Positions 33,802-52,329 of a stretch of 64,000 nt of DNA are shown piece after piece. Under the pieces are notes generated by a model, which was not told the DNA's origin, ran no database searches, and saw nothing but the letters and a program-made list of their open reading frames with translations. Position 1 is the stretch's first letter; the number at the start of each line of letters is the position of its first letter. Location of the stretch: contig NC_063044.1 in NCBI RefSeq assembly GCF_018812025.1, positions 43,987,330 through 44,051,329 of the forward strand. The letters are read 5' to 3'. Origin of the DNA: Megalobrama amblycephala. Lineage: Eukaryota > Chordata > Actinopteri > Cypriniformes > Xenocyprididae. The translations under genes were made by a program, and so were the position numbers.

Positions 33802-35406
33802 CAAAATCTATTTAAAATACATTTATTTCATACTTGGTATACAATACACATTTATTGACATTACTTAAGAATTATTGATATGAAATTATAATTAAACTTT
33901 AATTATTTGGAGTACTTCTTTATTGCACAATGCACATTTCCTAATATTATGCTTAAGTGTTAATATCACTGTAAGGATCGTATGATCTCTGTATAATATC
34001 AGTGTTTAAAGCCAAGATATTTAAAGTGTACCTAAAGTATACAATAGTACCTAAGTATGCATTAGTTCCACTTTAGCACAATCAAGTATACTTAAGTATA
34101 TCTTTAGTGCTTTGGATCTCAGCACTACTTCCGCACAATAAATTAGTTCCAATTTAGCAGATTTTAAGTATACCAAAAGAACTAATCCAGGGTGTTTTTA
34201 AGCACATAAATATGTAAATGTATTTGTAGTATACTTAGCACAAAATAAATGTATTTCAAATACATTTTAGTATATATTTTTTCACTAGGGATCCCTTTAG
34301 CTTAGTTTTGAAAAGGATAGTTTATTTTTAGCTCATCCTCATGTCGTTTCAAAACTCTATGAGTTTCTTCTGTTTCTCTGAGAATGAACCTTATTGGTTT
34401 TCACAGGCATCAAACAGACAAGCTTGAGCTTCTGTTTACCATGACTGACATGAATATCTTGAGATTTTCTTTTTGTCCCCAAAAAAGTTTTTTTTTTTTT
34501 TTTTTTTTTTTTTTACCACATAATGGAAGTTGATGGGCACCAGAACTGTTTGGTTACCAAAAATCTTCAAAATATCTATTTTACACAAGAAAAAGACATG
34601 TTTTGAACAATGAGGTGAGTTAATCTTCTGGTTGAGCTACCCCTTTAAAGCGTTAGTTCACCCAAAAATTTAATTTCTGTCATTACTCACCCTCATGTCG
34701 TTCCACACCTGTAAGACTTTCATCTTCTGAACATAAATGAAGATATTTTTGATAAAATCAGAGATTTCTGTCCCTCCATTGACAGTCTATGCAACTGATA
34801 ATTTGACACAAAAGTTCATAAAGAGATCATAAAACTAATCCATATGAATTGAGTGCTTTAATCCAAATTTTCTGAAGAGACTCAGTTGCTTTATATGACA
34901 AAGAGATATAATTTAAGCTTTTATTCACATATAAACATTGATCAGCAAACATGAACAGCTCAACCAAACCTGCTTGACGAGTGAGAACAAACGTCTTGTG
35001 GAAGCTCAAACATGCTGCGTAACACACAAGAATGAACCTTGTTGGTTTTCACAGGCATCAAGCAAACTTGCTTGAGCTTCTGTTTACCACGACTGATGTG
35101 TGAGTTGATGAATGTTTATATGAGAATAAAACCCTAAATTAAATCTGTTCATCATAAAAAGCGACCGTGTCTCTTCAGAAAATTTGGACTAAACTGCTCA
35201 AATCATATTGATTAGTTTTTTTATGAACTGTTTTGAAGTGTCAAATTGTTAGTTGCATAGCTGTGAATGGAGGAACAAAGCTCTCAGATTTCATCAAAAA
35301 TATAATTTTTGTTCCAAAGATGAGCGGGTCTTACGGTTTTGGAACGACATGAGGGGGTGAGTAATTAATGACAGAATTTTAATTTTTGGGTGAACTAACT
35401 CTTTAA
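33640..35406. mobile_element. Cluster of TTAGTTCACCC-family foldbacks and a (TA)n run
   Basis: Fragment at 33,640-33,730; (TA)n at about 33,752-33,800; a copy from about 34,305 ending ACCCCTTTAA at 34,648; and next to it a fuller copy 34,645-35,406 (TTAAAGCGTTAGTTCACCC ... GGGTGAACTAACTCTTTAA). The two copies share the TTTAA junction. No gene was seen in this region. Confidence 0.75.
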
Positions 35407-35994
35407 GAGCTTGACTTACATAAGCACAAAGCAAACCTAATTAGAAATGTATAGCCCCAAGTAAGTTTCATATCCATTCATACCAAACAAGCTCAAAATG
35501 AAAAGGTCCACCCTGACAATAATGATTTTAATCCACAGTGTCATCAAACAGAAAACTGCCCAGGAAAGCAAAATTAAATACTCAATACCGGTACTTCCTC
35601 TCAATTTACAGAACAGAGAGAAAGTAGTCTTGAAAGGAAAGAAAGCAGTCAGGGGTTATAAGGCAAACCTCAAATCAGTTCACAGTAATGCAAGATCACA
35701 CTTTTAAATTACTTAATTTTTTTGAATGAAAGAAATACAAAAATGGACAACACCCTATCAAATTAAAGGTAATGTTTTCAAGAAAAATACTACAAACTAA
35801 AGTCATCAGTAAATCATTACTGTGATTTCACTTTTGATCTGAGGGAGGTTATTTCATCTGCTTGGTTAGATACAGACTGGAAACACTTTCGATAGGCTTG
35901 CTGGGAATGCATGTGTGCGTCTAGCATTAGCACTCCTTCGTTGCATTTTCCATGTCCTTTGAATCTAAAGACTCCAAGGTTCCCATTCAGTTGG

Positions 35995-41121
<5,127 letters not shown>

Positions 41122-42203
41122 GACTGGAGATCTCAGGGAGCGCTCATAAGAATACTATCTGCGAGGGGAAAGAGCATAAACATTATCATTCGACAGCCGT
41201 CAGCACTAAAATCACATCAGATTTTGACTAATTCACTCACCTGGCTGCTACAATATGGTAATCCTGCAGTGTGCCAACGCTGACTCCTTCTGGAAACTTC
41301 AACAGTCGAACTTGTTTTAAGCTAGCAGGTAAAACAAAAATAATGGTTTCGTCAGCTCGGATGCTTTTTAACCTTATCTTTTAATGAACTGATATTTTAA
41401 AAATCATTGACCGATTCGACTGTAGCCAGAGTAGGTTTGATACCGTCTTAATACACAGGGATTTACCGTTATCGTCCCCATGTTCCACGTCACCTGCAGG
41501 ATGCGTCAAAACATGATCACGTGACCGGAAAAAGCCGGAATTAAAACTGTTTATGTTTTTACCTGTTCATATTTTTTACAGTATATTGATGGCTCAAAAT
41601 GAAGGATCGTCAAGGCATGTTGTATTATATCTTAGACCAATAGGGTTTTTATTAAATAAAACCTCTGTGTATTGTTTTTATTGTTGTTGTTGTTGACTAC
41701 TTATGATAAAATAAATACAATTTCCTGACTGTTATGTAATAATTAAATACTTTTGACAAACATATTTATTAATACAGACGTATATGAAATTGTCAGAAAG
41801 TCTTGTACAATAAATTCATATTCGCTTGACAAATTCCACATTCACGGATAGACCACTTTATTTTGTTTTTTATAAAATAAATTTAGCAATACCTCATATC
41901 AATTAAATTGTCTAAAGATAAAAAGCTTTAAAAACATTAGGTAAACAAAACATACCCCCTCCCTTCTTTTGTTTTATTGTTTGGTGTTTAACGTGGAACG
42001 TAATAGGGAATTTTGTGTTTCCCGACCGGACCAATAACATTTCACGTACTGTGCGACTCGCCATTTTGGCTCCTTTTTTTCAGTTTCACCGCCGCCACCG
42101 TTGCTGCGTCGGGCCAGTCTTGAAACTGTCTGCTGAAAGCTCTTCCTGTGCTATATCCGCCGTGAACTGTGAACTATAACACTTCGTGAGTTCATTTGCT
42201 AAC
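41122..42203. promoter_or_regulatory. Divergent yipf2/timm29 upstream region
   Basis: yipf2 runs left and timm29 right from this 1.08-kb gap. On the minus strand a non-coding yipf2 exon is likely at about 41,241-41,325 (acceptor CTGCTAG, donor GTGAGT), followed by an acceptor CTCGCAG near 41,163. Around 41,480-41,545 are ACGTCACC (CRE half site), TCACGTGA (E-box, CLEAR-like) and two CCGGAA motifs (ETS). Near timm29, CGCCATTTTGG at 42,059 fits YY1. The AT-rich middle (41,580-41,980) shows nothing further. Motifs are seen; function is inferred. Confidence 0.6.
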
Positions 42204-43313
42204 ATGGCCGCCTCGTGGCTGCTGAAGAGATGGTGCTCCACAGCAGCTACTGTGACAACCAAGGGCACAAGATGGCAAAGACTGATAAACAGTCGCGCAG
42301 GTAAGACTAAGCCACACTTATTTTTTTAGCTTCTGACATAAGCAGAAAGACAGTGTTCGTATTACCTTTAGGTGGTCAGTCAAGTTGAGTCAAGTATACA
42401 TTTCTTTTAGTTATCATCTGAATTTACGCCTTAAATTCAGGCGTGTTAAATTTATCTACAGAAAGACAACTGTGTTTGTACTAGTTTGCTAACTATTTTT
42501 CGCTATTTTTCGTTTTTGCTAACATTATGATGCTTCCGTCTTGCATGCTATATTTTATTATTATTATTGCTGCATTATTTCACGTACATTGTGACAATAA
42601 GAATATTGTATTTGTTGAATGTTAATCAAGATCTGCTATTTTCTTCACTGTTTTCAGGTGTATGGTGCCGTAGTCTTTTAAGCGATTATAAGGAGGCTTG
42701 TCGTGAGGCAGTTTTGGGGGCCCGGGAGCGACCCCTCAAAGCTTCAGTGTACCTGGGTCTTATGGGAGGAATGTACGCCTGCTGTTACACCAACCCCGAC
42801 GATGGTTCCTTTGAGACCAGCCTGCTAGAAACCTCCAACCGTCTGGCTCTCCTGTCACCATGGATACGCAGTGGCACCTCAGATGGACACGTCCAGACCC
42901 TTGTGAAACTGCGAAATGAGGGCAGGCTGCGCTATGTCAGTCTGGGCATTGCCTCTTTGGCTTATTACACAGACTACAACTCTGAGGCCAGCCTGTATGA
43001 GGCGCGTTGTTCAGCAATCTCTGTGCCCTGGACAGAGCTGCCAAAACGTGTGCTGGATGTGGGCTTTGCGGGACGCTGGTGGGTGCTTGATCATAAAATG
43101 AAGGATTTTGATATAAATGAGGAGGAGTTCAAACATCTAACTCCTGCTCTGGTGGCAACAGTCCCCCCGTCAGCCCAGATAACTGAAAGGAACGAAAAGC
43201 TTCATCAGGAATCGTGGAAAGCTGTGGTGATGGAGGATGAGAGCTATGAATTCGATAGTATACAAAAAGACATGGACATATCCGTTAAAGGAAAGGAAAG
43301 CAACACAACATAG
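42204..43313 (+). CDS. timm29: Mitochondrial import inner membrane translocase subunit Tim29
   Basis: Two exons, 42204..42300 and 42658..43313, encode 250 residues (human TIMM29 is 260). The N-terminus MAASWLLKRWCSTAA is a basic, Ser/Ala-rich mitochondrial leader. It is followed by WCRSLLSDYKEACREAV, the RPLKASVYLGLMGGMYACC membrane segment, and the conserved ETSNRLALLSPWIRSG and ARWWVLD-like GRWWVLDHKMKDFD blocks. The tail is acidic (MEDESYEFDSIQKDMD). Tim29 is a metazoan TIM22 complex subunit that helps assemble the carrier translocase and links it to the outer-membrane TOM complex. Start context TAACATGG is good. ATTAAA at 43,525-43,530 is a candidate polyadenylation signal. Synteny with yipf2 and carm1 supports the name. 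Confidence 0.95.
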
Positions 43314-46300
43314 AAAGATGAACGTGTTAACTTTGTGTTATCTCACAAATGACCCCAGTGATCGTGCTTGCAAGAATCAGCTGTTGATAAGAAATGAAAA
43401 GTAAAAGATATGGTAGCGGAAATCATTATTATAACGTGTTTATGGAAGTAAGCAATATTACAATGTATTCTGTTACTTCACTGCTAAAGTTGTGTACATA
43501 AGTGTGACAGGATGACTACAAAACATTAAAACATCTGCAGTGTTTGCTGACCTTGTTTTCTATGACAGAATAGCACAACACTTAATGAACTGATCAAAAA
43601 TATATCTCTTTGTCAAATTACCTTTAAGTTTTATACAGTGTTTCTCCATCTGGGAGAAAGAAAAACAAAGAGTTATAGAATGAATATATATATAGATAGA
43701 TATAGATATAGATATATATAGATATATGTGTATATATTTATATCTATATATTTATTAATAAAGACTTTATTCATTTTTCCAAAAAAAACTTTATTAATAA
43801 ATATATACACATATGTCTATATATATATATATATATATATAGATATAGATAGATAGATATATATAGATAGATAGATATGTGTATATATTTATATGTATAT
43901 ATTTATTAATAAAGACTTTATTCATTTTTCCAAAAAAACTTTTTCCAAACATTTTTCCAAAAGAAATTTCTTTTGAAATTTCTATTCATTAAGCAGCACA
44001 CCTGTTTTCAGCATTGACAAGAAATGTTTCTATACCAGCAAATCTAACCCTAACCCATATTAGAATGATTTCTGAAGGATCACGTGACACTGAAAACTGG
44101 AGTAATGATGCTCCATCACAGGAATAAACTACATTTTAAAATAGCTTAAAAAAAACTGTAGTTCTTTTGAATTGTAATAATGTTTCACAATATTTTTACT
44201 GTATTTTTGATTGATGAGCATATAATTTCTTTGTAACTAACCAATAATATTTTTGCTGGCTTTTTAAAAACAGTTAATTTAAAAAAAGAGTCGGTTAATT
44301 ATGTCCATTAATCCCATTACCTTTGACCTTCTGTTTCTGTGGCCGACTTTGATTCATTTTCAGGGGAAATCCTCTTTTACATTAATCTCTTTACTCTTCC
44401 TCTCTCTGGCTTGTCTTCCTCCATTAGTCTTTCGCTCGCTCCCCCATGCAGTCCTTTCTAAGATGGTTGGTATTGATTCACTGGCTCATGGAGCAGCATT
44501 CGTCTCTTTTTTTCCTGATTGGTATCTCAGCTCCTGGAGAGGATTGTTCATTCTGATCGTGCAGTTCTCCAGCAATAAAGCATGGAAACGCAGTGCTGAC
44601 CCATTCATGTCAAACTAGACAAGATCATAATTATAGTAAAAGGCCAAATAATGAAAGTAAAGGATAGTACGCACTTGATGATGAAAAGCACTTAAGATAC
44701 ACTAATGAAAGTGTAGGAGCCCATTCAAAGATGTTTCCATAACGTAGCAGTGGCAGACTGCAGGGGCTTATCTGTGTGTAACTTAACCCCGCTACAGTCA
44801 ATGTTGAAATAATAATGTCATTAGGGTGCATTTACAAACTGCCTTACAGAAATATTGCATGTCACTCGAGACGGGTATTAATGAGAGAAGACCTATGGCT
44901 TGCTTTAGGCAAAGGCTGAACCATCTGAAATCCTAACGATCCCCTTTTAACTTCTCCGCTGTTATAAATGACTCTTACTGTTGTATATTGAAATGGTCAC
45001 TTAGCATTATCACACCGCTGTTATCCAATCACTAAAGATTTTCAGCCGGTAGGAGGATGTTGCTTTAGCCTCGGGCAGCGGTATCTGATGTGCCTCAATC
45101 CTCATAATGTACTGAAGCACTCTGTCTGTCCATCAGGGTGTCCACAGGGACCCAGACATTGGCTGATTGCTAAAATGGAGGAGCTTTTCTAACAGCGTAC
45201 CGCTCTCTGTAAGACACTCTCAGCTCAGACACACCACCACTGCGTCCCAGTGCTTTTAAAGTGCTGTCCCTGGCCTGTCTTATTGCCTTCAAGCTCACTG
45301 AACTGAGATAACTAGGCAGTGGGAAGCAATGGAGTGGAAGCCCACCAGGTTTTTTTCAGGTAGTGTCGCTGCTGTCTTGTTTGCTTTTTACTAGGCTAAA
45401 TGACGAGAGAGATGGAAATCTGGTACTCATTCATTTTTGCATTTGTTTTGTCTTTATATTTCACGGATTCTTGGGTCTGGATTGTCAGAAGCAACATTTT
45501 CCCATAACACTGTGAAACTAAAATAGCTAATACAATATTTAAGGGACAGTTCAGCCAAAAATGAAAAGTCTGTCATCATTTACTTACCCTCATGTCATTC
45601 CAAACCTTTTGTGACGGACTTTCTTTTTAGGGAACGCAAAAGAAGATTTTCTGAATGTCCAAAACTATTGACTTCTATTGTGTGGACAAAAAAAAAACAT
45701 ACAAAAATAAAAATAGAAATGCTACTTGTTCAAATTACTTTGAATGAGCTAAATCAACAATTATGTAAGCAACATTTTGTCACAACTTAAATTCATTATG
45801 TTCAGTCTGCTTAAATTTGTAAAATAATAAATTTTGGACTACATGAATAATTTTTGTTGACAATTAACTGGACAGTTGATCTGTAGATCCCAGTATTTGA
45901 CTGCACTAGGAGAGGGAATGTTAAAATTAAGTGTAATTTTATGTATTTTTCATTAAAGAGAAAGGCTTGTTAATGTTTAATGCTCACTTATGATGGATAT
46001 CTAGAATAATTTCTATTGTTTTGAGGTTTTGTGGTTACCATTATGCTGAAGGAGGCTAGATGATGATGAGCAATAACTTTATGCTAGAAGTACATACCAG
46101 TTATGAGATCAGTCACTACTTACTTGCTCATCTCATGTTACATATAACAATAAATGCAACTGTCTTTTTCATGCTAACATGCTAGTTATCTAGTAGTTAT
46201 CTTGGCATGCTAGTTAACACAGGAACTTTCATTCCTTATTTGGTTCAGCAAAACATTATTTGTTTAAATTAACTTGTTTTAGACTTGTTGTACAGGCCTA

Positions 46301-47400
46301 AACTAATTGCGTGTAAAAGTTTTACTTAATTTAATTAAGTTCCTTGAATAAGCTTAATTTAATTTTTCAGAATAATTTATTTTATGTTCCACAGAAGGAA
46401 GAAAGTCTGACAGGTTTGAAATGACATGAAGGTGAGTAAATGATGACAGAATTTTCATCCCTTGTACTATATTACAGTCTCCCTCATTCATCCTTCGATC
46501 GACTTGGATCCTCCCCCACCCTCCACAACCTGTCCTGTATTGACTATTGACTGTCACTCTATCCATATACTCAGCTGCCAATGTCAGACAGATACGGTGG
46601 CTGAGGCTGATCAGTGGTCAGTCTGGAATGGGGGAGCTTAGGGTCAATGAGGACATGTTGGGAAGGGGGTGAGGAAGTCTAGCCACGGCTCTGACCCCAG
46701 TGACCACATCTCCACCACCCCCTCCCATTATGTCTGATCAATATGTCACTATAAACGAAGAGAGAATGGAGAGCGCGAGGGGGAGGAAAATGTTAAAGGC
46801 ACGTAGACGCGAACAGACACTAGATCCGTTAATGCAGCATCTGAAAGTAGTGTGAGTTTAGCAGTGTGTCTGTTGGGAAAATACTTTATGCAATTCTTCT
46901 GACACCACACATACATCACTCAGATGTCTATTTGAAAGCTTCATACATTTATCTGCCTGTTACATTTTTGTATGATCAAGAAATTGTTAAATATATTTAT
47001 ACTACAGGGCTGTTGAATGCTCGAATCTGATTAAGGTGTGCAGTTATTTTCAGGGAAACACACGGCTAAAGTAGTTCTAGCAGGTCTTGACCACATTACA
47101 GTTCCATTTCACTTCTCCAAATGATTTCAGTTATTACAAAAGGTCCTTATAGCCTACAACCACAAAAGAAACAAAACCCACAATGACACTGACCAATCAA
47201 ATAAATATAGTAAACAATAGAATAAAAGCAACAAATTAACATGTTTTTTTTCCCACAAAATACATTTTATTACGTCCTGAAAGCACATACTCTCTTAAAA
47301 GCTACAATTCTCATCAGCGGTACTAATCATAATAACTGTGGTTCTTGAGGTTGATAAACTTAGTTTCGCTATTAGTAGAGACACTGCTGCCGTGAGAGAC
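43314..47400. other. timm29 3' UTR and gene-poor AT-rich region
   Basis: After the probable timm29 end (~43,550) come a GATA/TA-rich block (43,680-43,945), a fragment of the TCACATGATCC family (44,040-44,190), mostly unique-looking sequence (44,300-45,530), and a long split copy of the TTCAGCCAAAAATGAAAA foldback from about 45,540 to 46,460 (arms CATTTACTTACCCTCATGTC and GACATGAAGGTGAGTAAATG). 46,480-47,400 shows nothing recognisable. The 105-codon frame at 44,301-44,618 matches nothing I know. Confidence 0.5.
43684..43945. repeat. GATA/TA microsatellite with a duplicated unit
   Basis: The block TTTATTAATAAAGACTTTATTC followed by ATTTTTCCAAAAAAA occurs twice (about 43,749-43,788 and 43,902-43,942), separated by TATATAGATAGA-type repeats. 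Confidence 0.8.
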
Positions 47401-47487
47401 GCATTCTGCTCATGCTCATTCTCTCTCTCTCTCTCTCTCTCAACTGTGTTAATAACTGTATTAAGTCTGCTATCAATGGCTCAAGAA

Positions 47488-47580
47488 CCGTTGAATTATT
47501 AGAAAATAATGCACAACTCCGCTTCGTGTTGTGGCCGCATTACCACCTTGGTGTGCATTATTTTCTAATAATTCAATGGC
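47488..47580. repeat. Perfect foldback: AATTATTAGAAAATAATGCACA hairpin
   Basis: TTGAATTATTAGAAAATAAT at about 47,491 and its reverse complement ATTATTTTCTAATAATTCAA at about 47,556 enclose a ~40-base loop containing TGTGGCCGCATTACCACCT. Probably the core of a small DNA transposon. Confidence 0.8.
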
Positions 47581-49306
47581 CGATTGTCAATTATTCCTTA
47601 CATACGCAGCTGACTCACCTATATTGATCAACAGTTTTCAGCTCCCTCTGCCACTGCCACTCCTCACTCTCGACTTGTTCCTATCACAGCCAGGGATAAG
47701 GGGGGAATAGTGTGGGTTTGGGCCAAAATACAGAGCTTGGAGCCCTCTCCTCGGACAGCATGCCAAATACACATACTCTTTACTCTATCTCAGTTTATCT
47801 CTATTTTCAAAATAGCACTCAACACAATTCACGCATAAAAACAACATTTTCCCCTTTAAGAACATAACAGTACATCAGAGGTAAGTAACATAATCCTTTA
47901 GCCAACAAGGCTTCCGAACATCAAGTTCTAGTGGTATGAGTTTGTGTGTGTAGCAAGCAGTATTCTCAGCCGGAGTTCTTGGTGTGCATGGAAATGCAGT
48001 GAGATAGGAAGCATTCCATTGCTCAGAACATATTTACCCATCCCAAGTCCAGTATCAGTAAACTTTCTGTGTCCTTTAGGAACATGCAAAGGGTTCCGTA
48101 ACCCTAACTTTATCCCACTCCTGGAGCACCCCACTTCAGTGTACTTTTCATTTTGTGTTGCGGCCTCATAATCCTTCGGTGAACCATCATGTCAGTTGGT
48201 GAGTGCACAAGAGCAGATGGTAAAAAAAGACAGTCTTGTGTGCATTTGCCTGCCATAGAAGAGCTGAAAGGGTGAAGTATATGGAGTGGCATGGCTCACT
48301 CAGGCAAGGACTCAGTTACCACATGTTTCCATGGCGAAAGTTGCTGAATGACCATTTGGACCAACCTGGGTATTGGACCAAACTGGGTAGTAGAGAGTGG
48401 AACGATGGTGACAAATATTCCTTCCTTCCAGAAAAGCAGAGAAAGCAGCAGGCGTAAACTGAACACCATTATCAGTAACTATACTCAATGGATTTCCATG
48501 GTGGCTGAAGTCTGATGACAGAAACAAAACCACACAATCCGTAGTGTTGGTGTGAGTAAAGGAAACCTCAGGCCATTTTCTGTAATAATCTGTTAATTAT
48601 ATAGTAAACCTGCAGTTGGATGCAGCAGTGACAAATGGCCTGACTTTATCCACAGCAACTTTCTGCCATGGTCCATCTGTCAGTGCCAACAGCTGAAGAG
48701 AAGCAGGATGTAACTTGACAGTCTTGTCATTGAGCTGACACACGTGGCAGGAACGGATAGCAACGTGAACCTGAGCATCCATCCCTGGTCACCAATAGAG
48801 ATCATGAAAGTGTTGTTTGGTTCTCACCTCTCTCTGATGTCCTTCGCGCACTATGGAGACTAGCACAGATCGAAGAGCAGCAGGAAAAATCGGCCATGAC
48901 CCCCAAAAGATGAAGTTGTCCTTAACAGACAATCCCAGTTTATAGTACGGCAACAACTCAATGTCCAGTCCGTTGGGTGAAGCAGACCAACTATTAGAAA
49001 AAGTTTGGTTAGAACAGGGCAAGAAGCCCATGCAGCATCAACATCAGCAGCAGACAAGCAGCAGATAGAAAGGCAACAAACTCCTCATCAACATCATCAA
49101 CAGGAACTGGAGCAGCAACATTATCTGCAGGAGAAGCAGGTAAGGGCAAACGTGATAGATAATCAGCAGGGGCATTGAGAATCACCTGTACATATGATTC
49201 ATCAGGAAGAAAACTCTCCATTGAAACAATATGACTAAGAACAGCAGGCTTGTTGGTCGGAAGAGACACTTGTCCTTATTGAGCTGCAATCCAGCAGCTT
49301 CTAATC

Positions 49307-49500
49307 CAGGGGTGTCCAATCCTGCTCCTGGAGGACTATTGTCCTGCAGAGTTTAGCTCCAACCTCAATTAAACACACCTGAACCAGCTAATCAAGATCT
49401 AACAAGGCATACTTGAAACATCCAGGCAGGTGTGTTGAGGCACATTTGAGCTAAACTCTGCAGGACAGTGACCCTCCAGGACCAAGTTTGGACACCCCTG
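49307..49500. mobile_element. Short hAT MITE inside the Gypsy element
   Basis: CAGGGGTGTCCAATCC at the left, GGACACCCCTG at the right; flanking 8-mers TTCTAATC and TTCTTGTC match at six positions. Same family as 28,764-29,294. It splits the Gypsy pol region. Confidence 0.88.
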
Positions 49501-49577
49501 TTCTTGTCGTTGTAAGAACTCTTGAAGTGTTTTGTCATGCATGGACATGTCATGTCCGCGGATGGGTGAATGTGATT

Positions 49578-49874
49578 TCACCAAGTACAACATGTTCCTG
49601 GATCAACATCTTTGTTGATCCTGGAACAACATTTCAATCAACCAATCAGATTTGAGGGACAAGTTTACAGTTTATGTCAAGTTTAGGCTTGCAACCTGGG
49701 TTAGGTGCTTCTACATCAATGTTATTCACCTATCTTTCCCCTCTGATTTTAGGGATAAGTTATGGATAGGATTAGGTTTAGGGGTAGGAATAGGGTTAAG
49801 ACTAAATTTTCAGACAGGAATGTTGTTCCAGGATCAACAAAGTATGTTGATCCAGGAACATGTCTTACTTGGCA
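49578..49874. mobile_element. Foldback MITE with palindromic termini
   Basis: Left arm ACATGTTCCTGGATCAACAT and right arm ATGTTGATCCAGGAACATGT mirror each other; each arm is itself nearly self-complementary (GGATCAACA...TGTTGATCC). Also inserted in the Gypsy pol region. Confidence 0.8.
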
Positions 49875-51493
49875 AAATCACAGTGACAGTCCATGGATGA
49901 TAATGTCATTCAGGTAACTTTCAAACCCAGTCATCATCTTTTGAAATGCCAAAGATGATGAAGCCAATATGTAAAAAAATGGGACAGTCCGTCATAATAA
50001 AGGCAGTGAGGTCAAGACCGTCCTCATGCAGCGACACTTAGTAGTAAGCATTAGCCAGGTCGATGGTAGAGAAAACAGTAGAACCTTTTAGAGCAGAGAG
50101 CAATTCATCCATGTGTGACAATGGAAGAGTCCACAATCACTGCTTTATTTGACTCTCTGAGGTCAACGCACATCCTAATCTTACCTGACTTTTTTTCTGT
50201 GTAACAACAATTGGTGACACCCATGCAGAGGTGAACAGACGGTGGCAGATGGCAAAGTTTTTGGCACACAGGTGTGATGGTTTCATCCAGCTTTACACTG
50301 TGTATAAAGTTTTTAGCACATCCAAACTTAGTTGACTCAGCAACAGTCAACTGAAAGACTAGCACAGGAAGGGCAATAGGAGGCAGGACTTGATTGTTCT
50401 CAATCTTCACATGCAGTGCAGACATTAGATCCCTCCCCATGAGTGGTGTCCCTTACAATGAAGAATGTAGCAGGAACTGAGTGGTCATGAATCGTTCACT
50501 GACAAACATCCAACCACTGGAATTTGGGTTTTTGAATATGTCACAAACCTGGCAGTGAGTTGAGACAGCAAAACGTTACTGAAATGGCATGCATAAGTGC
50601 TGTAGGGCAGAATAGATATGGAAGACCCACTGTCGATCACCAAATCCACCACACAAGTCTGAGTCAGAAGTAGGTATTCAGGTATAGGTAGTCACTGTGC
50701 TTGTAATGTTGGGAGTACCAGCTGAATGTGCCGTGTAAGTAAAGTAACTTCTTACAATTCAATTCCACAGACCTTGCTCTTGTTTGATGGCGCTGATTGG
50801 CACAGTTTAGCATATAACGTCCAATCTTTTTACACTTCCTGCATGTTGCAGTTGCAGCCAGGCAGTTCGCAGCATTAACTAAGTGTGCCTCTGATCCACA
50901 GGAAAACCATGACTTCCTCTTCCCCACCTGAGCAGAATAAGAGGTGCATGTGACGGTTTCCTAGTTTTACTGTGTGCTGCACTGCTTGAACAGGGTAACT
51001 TGGCAGGAATTTGAAATGGATTTAGCATGATCGGCAGCAGATTCAATCTGGCTTGCTATTGTAACAGCTCTGTCCAGTGTGAGATCAGTTTCTAGTAAAA
51101 TTCTCTCACATATTTGTGGGGTAAGCACATTCTCCACTAACTGATTGTGATTCATTTTATCAGTACTGGCACCAAACTCACATGAAACAACAAGCTCTTG
51201 CAAAGCAACAACGTACTGTAAAACTGTCTAGTTTATGGAAGGTTAGCAGGCTCACCCAGGGCAAGGCAGTAAAAAACTTGGGAAAGGCACTGTCACAGAC
51301 TGGACTTTTATTATGAAGGGAATGAGCATGGGTATGTGCACACACAAACTGTTTCCACCATTATGCAAAAATATACAATCCTTTAGTAGTTGTGTGTTTG
51401 TAGCTATGATTTTGGTGTTGTATCTTCTTATTAATTTTCTCAAGTTGTAAGTTTCATTGTTTTGTCTGTTTAATGCTGTGTTTGCATTTGTTT

Positions 51494-51796
51494 AAAGGGG
51501 CTCTATTTAAGAATGACAGCTAGTGGTTGAAATGGGTACTGCAGTTCAAATTCAAAATATTGTTCACCCTGCCTCTCCTCCTCAGACTCAATGCTCTCGC
51601 AGGTTGCCAGTTTGAAGACACGCGACGCGACAGAAGCGACATTGGAAGCTGAGGTGACTTACACACTGTAAAATAATTAGTTGATTTATTGATTTATGAT
51701 ATGTGAATTTAGCATGTTTAATAAATATCTGCAAACATATTATGGTATTTTTATGCTTTAGTACAGTCAAAAACTTACATAGAGCCCCTTTAAATG
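51494..51796. mobile_element. TTTAAAGGGGCTCTAT inverted-repeat MITE
   Basis: TTTAAAGGGGCTCTATTTAA at the left and ATAGAGCCCCTTTAAA at the right. It lies in the stretch that interrupts the Gypsy gag gene. Confidence 0.75.
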
Positions 51797-52001
51797 TTTA
51801 TGTTCTGTGACACATGCTGTTCCAATATCATTACTCAGAAAAGAACACTAAAATACTTTATACAGTAAGAGTTTAATTCATTACATTCAGTTATTAAGTT
51901 AACTTTAATGCATTTCAAACCGCTATATATACCTTCTGGTTCACCTCTCAATTGCCAAACCTTTACACATGGAAAGAAGCCATATTTAAACCTAACATTA
52001 G

Positions 52002-52160
52002 GCTCGTTCGAGATGCGTCGGCGCTGCGCAGACCAATCGGAGTATGACATCAAAGTACCGCGAGAGTGTTTGGAGAGCGTGCGACTCTTTTGAATCGCTC
52101 TTGTGTTACTTTGCACCAATCGGTCTGCACAGCGCTGATGCATCTCGAACAAGCCTATTT
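52002..52160. mobile_element. GGCTCGTTCGAGATGCGTC inverted-repeat MITE
   Basis: GGCTCGTTCGAGATGCGTCG at the left and ATGCATCTCGAACAAGCC at the right; arms continue with GACCAATCGG / CCAATCGGTC. Confidence 0.8.
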
Positions 52161-52329
52161 GCTCATGGAAGATTACTCCATCTGGTTCTGACCTCATAGG
52201 GGAGGGGGAGAACGTGGGATTTAAGTATGTCCTTATAGATCTTAATTGTTTTGAATCATTTAAATGTTAATGGATGTAAATGTTGCATGTTGTAGAGTTG
52301 AAATGTAATAAATGTCTGTTTGTTTAAGT

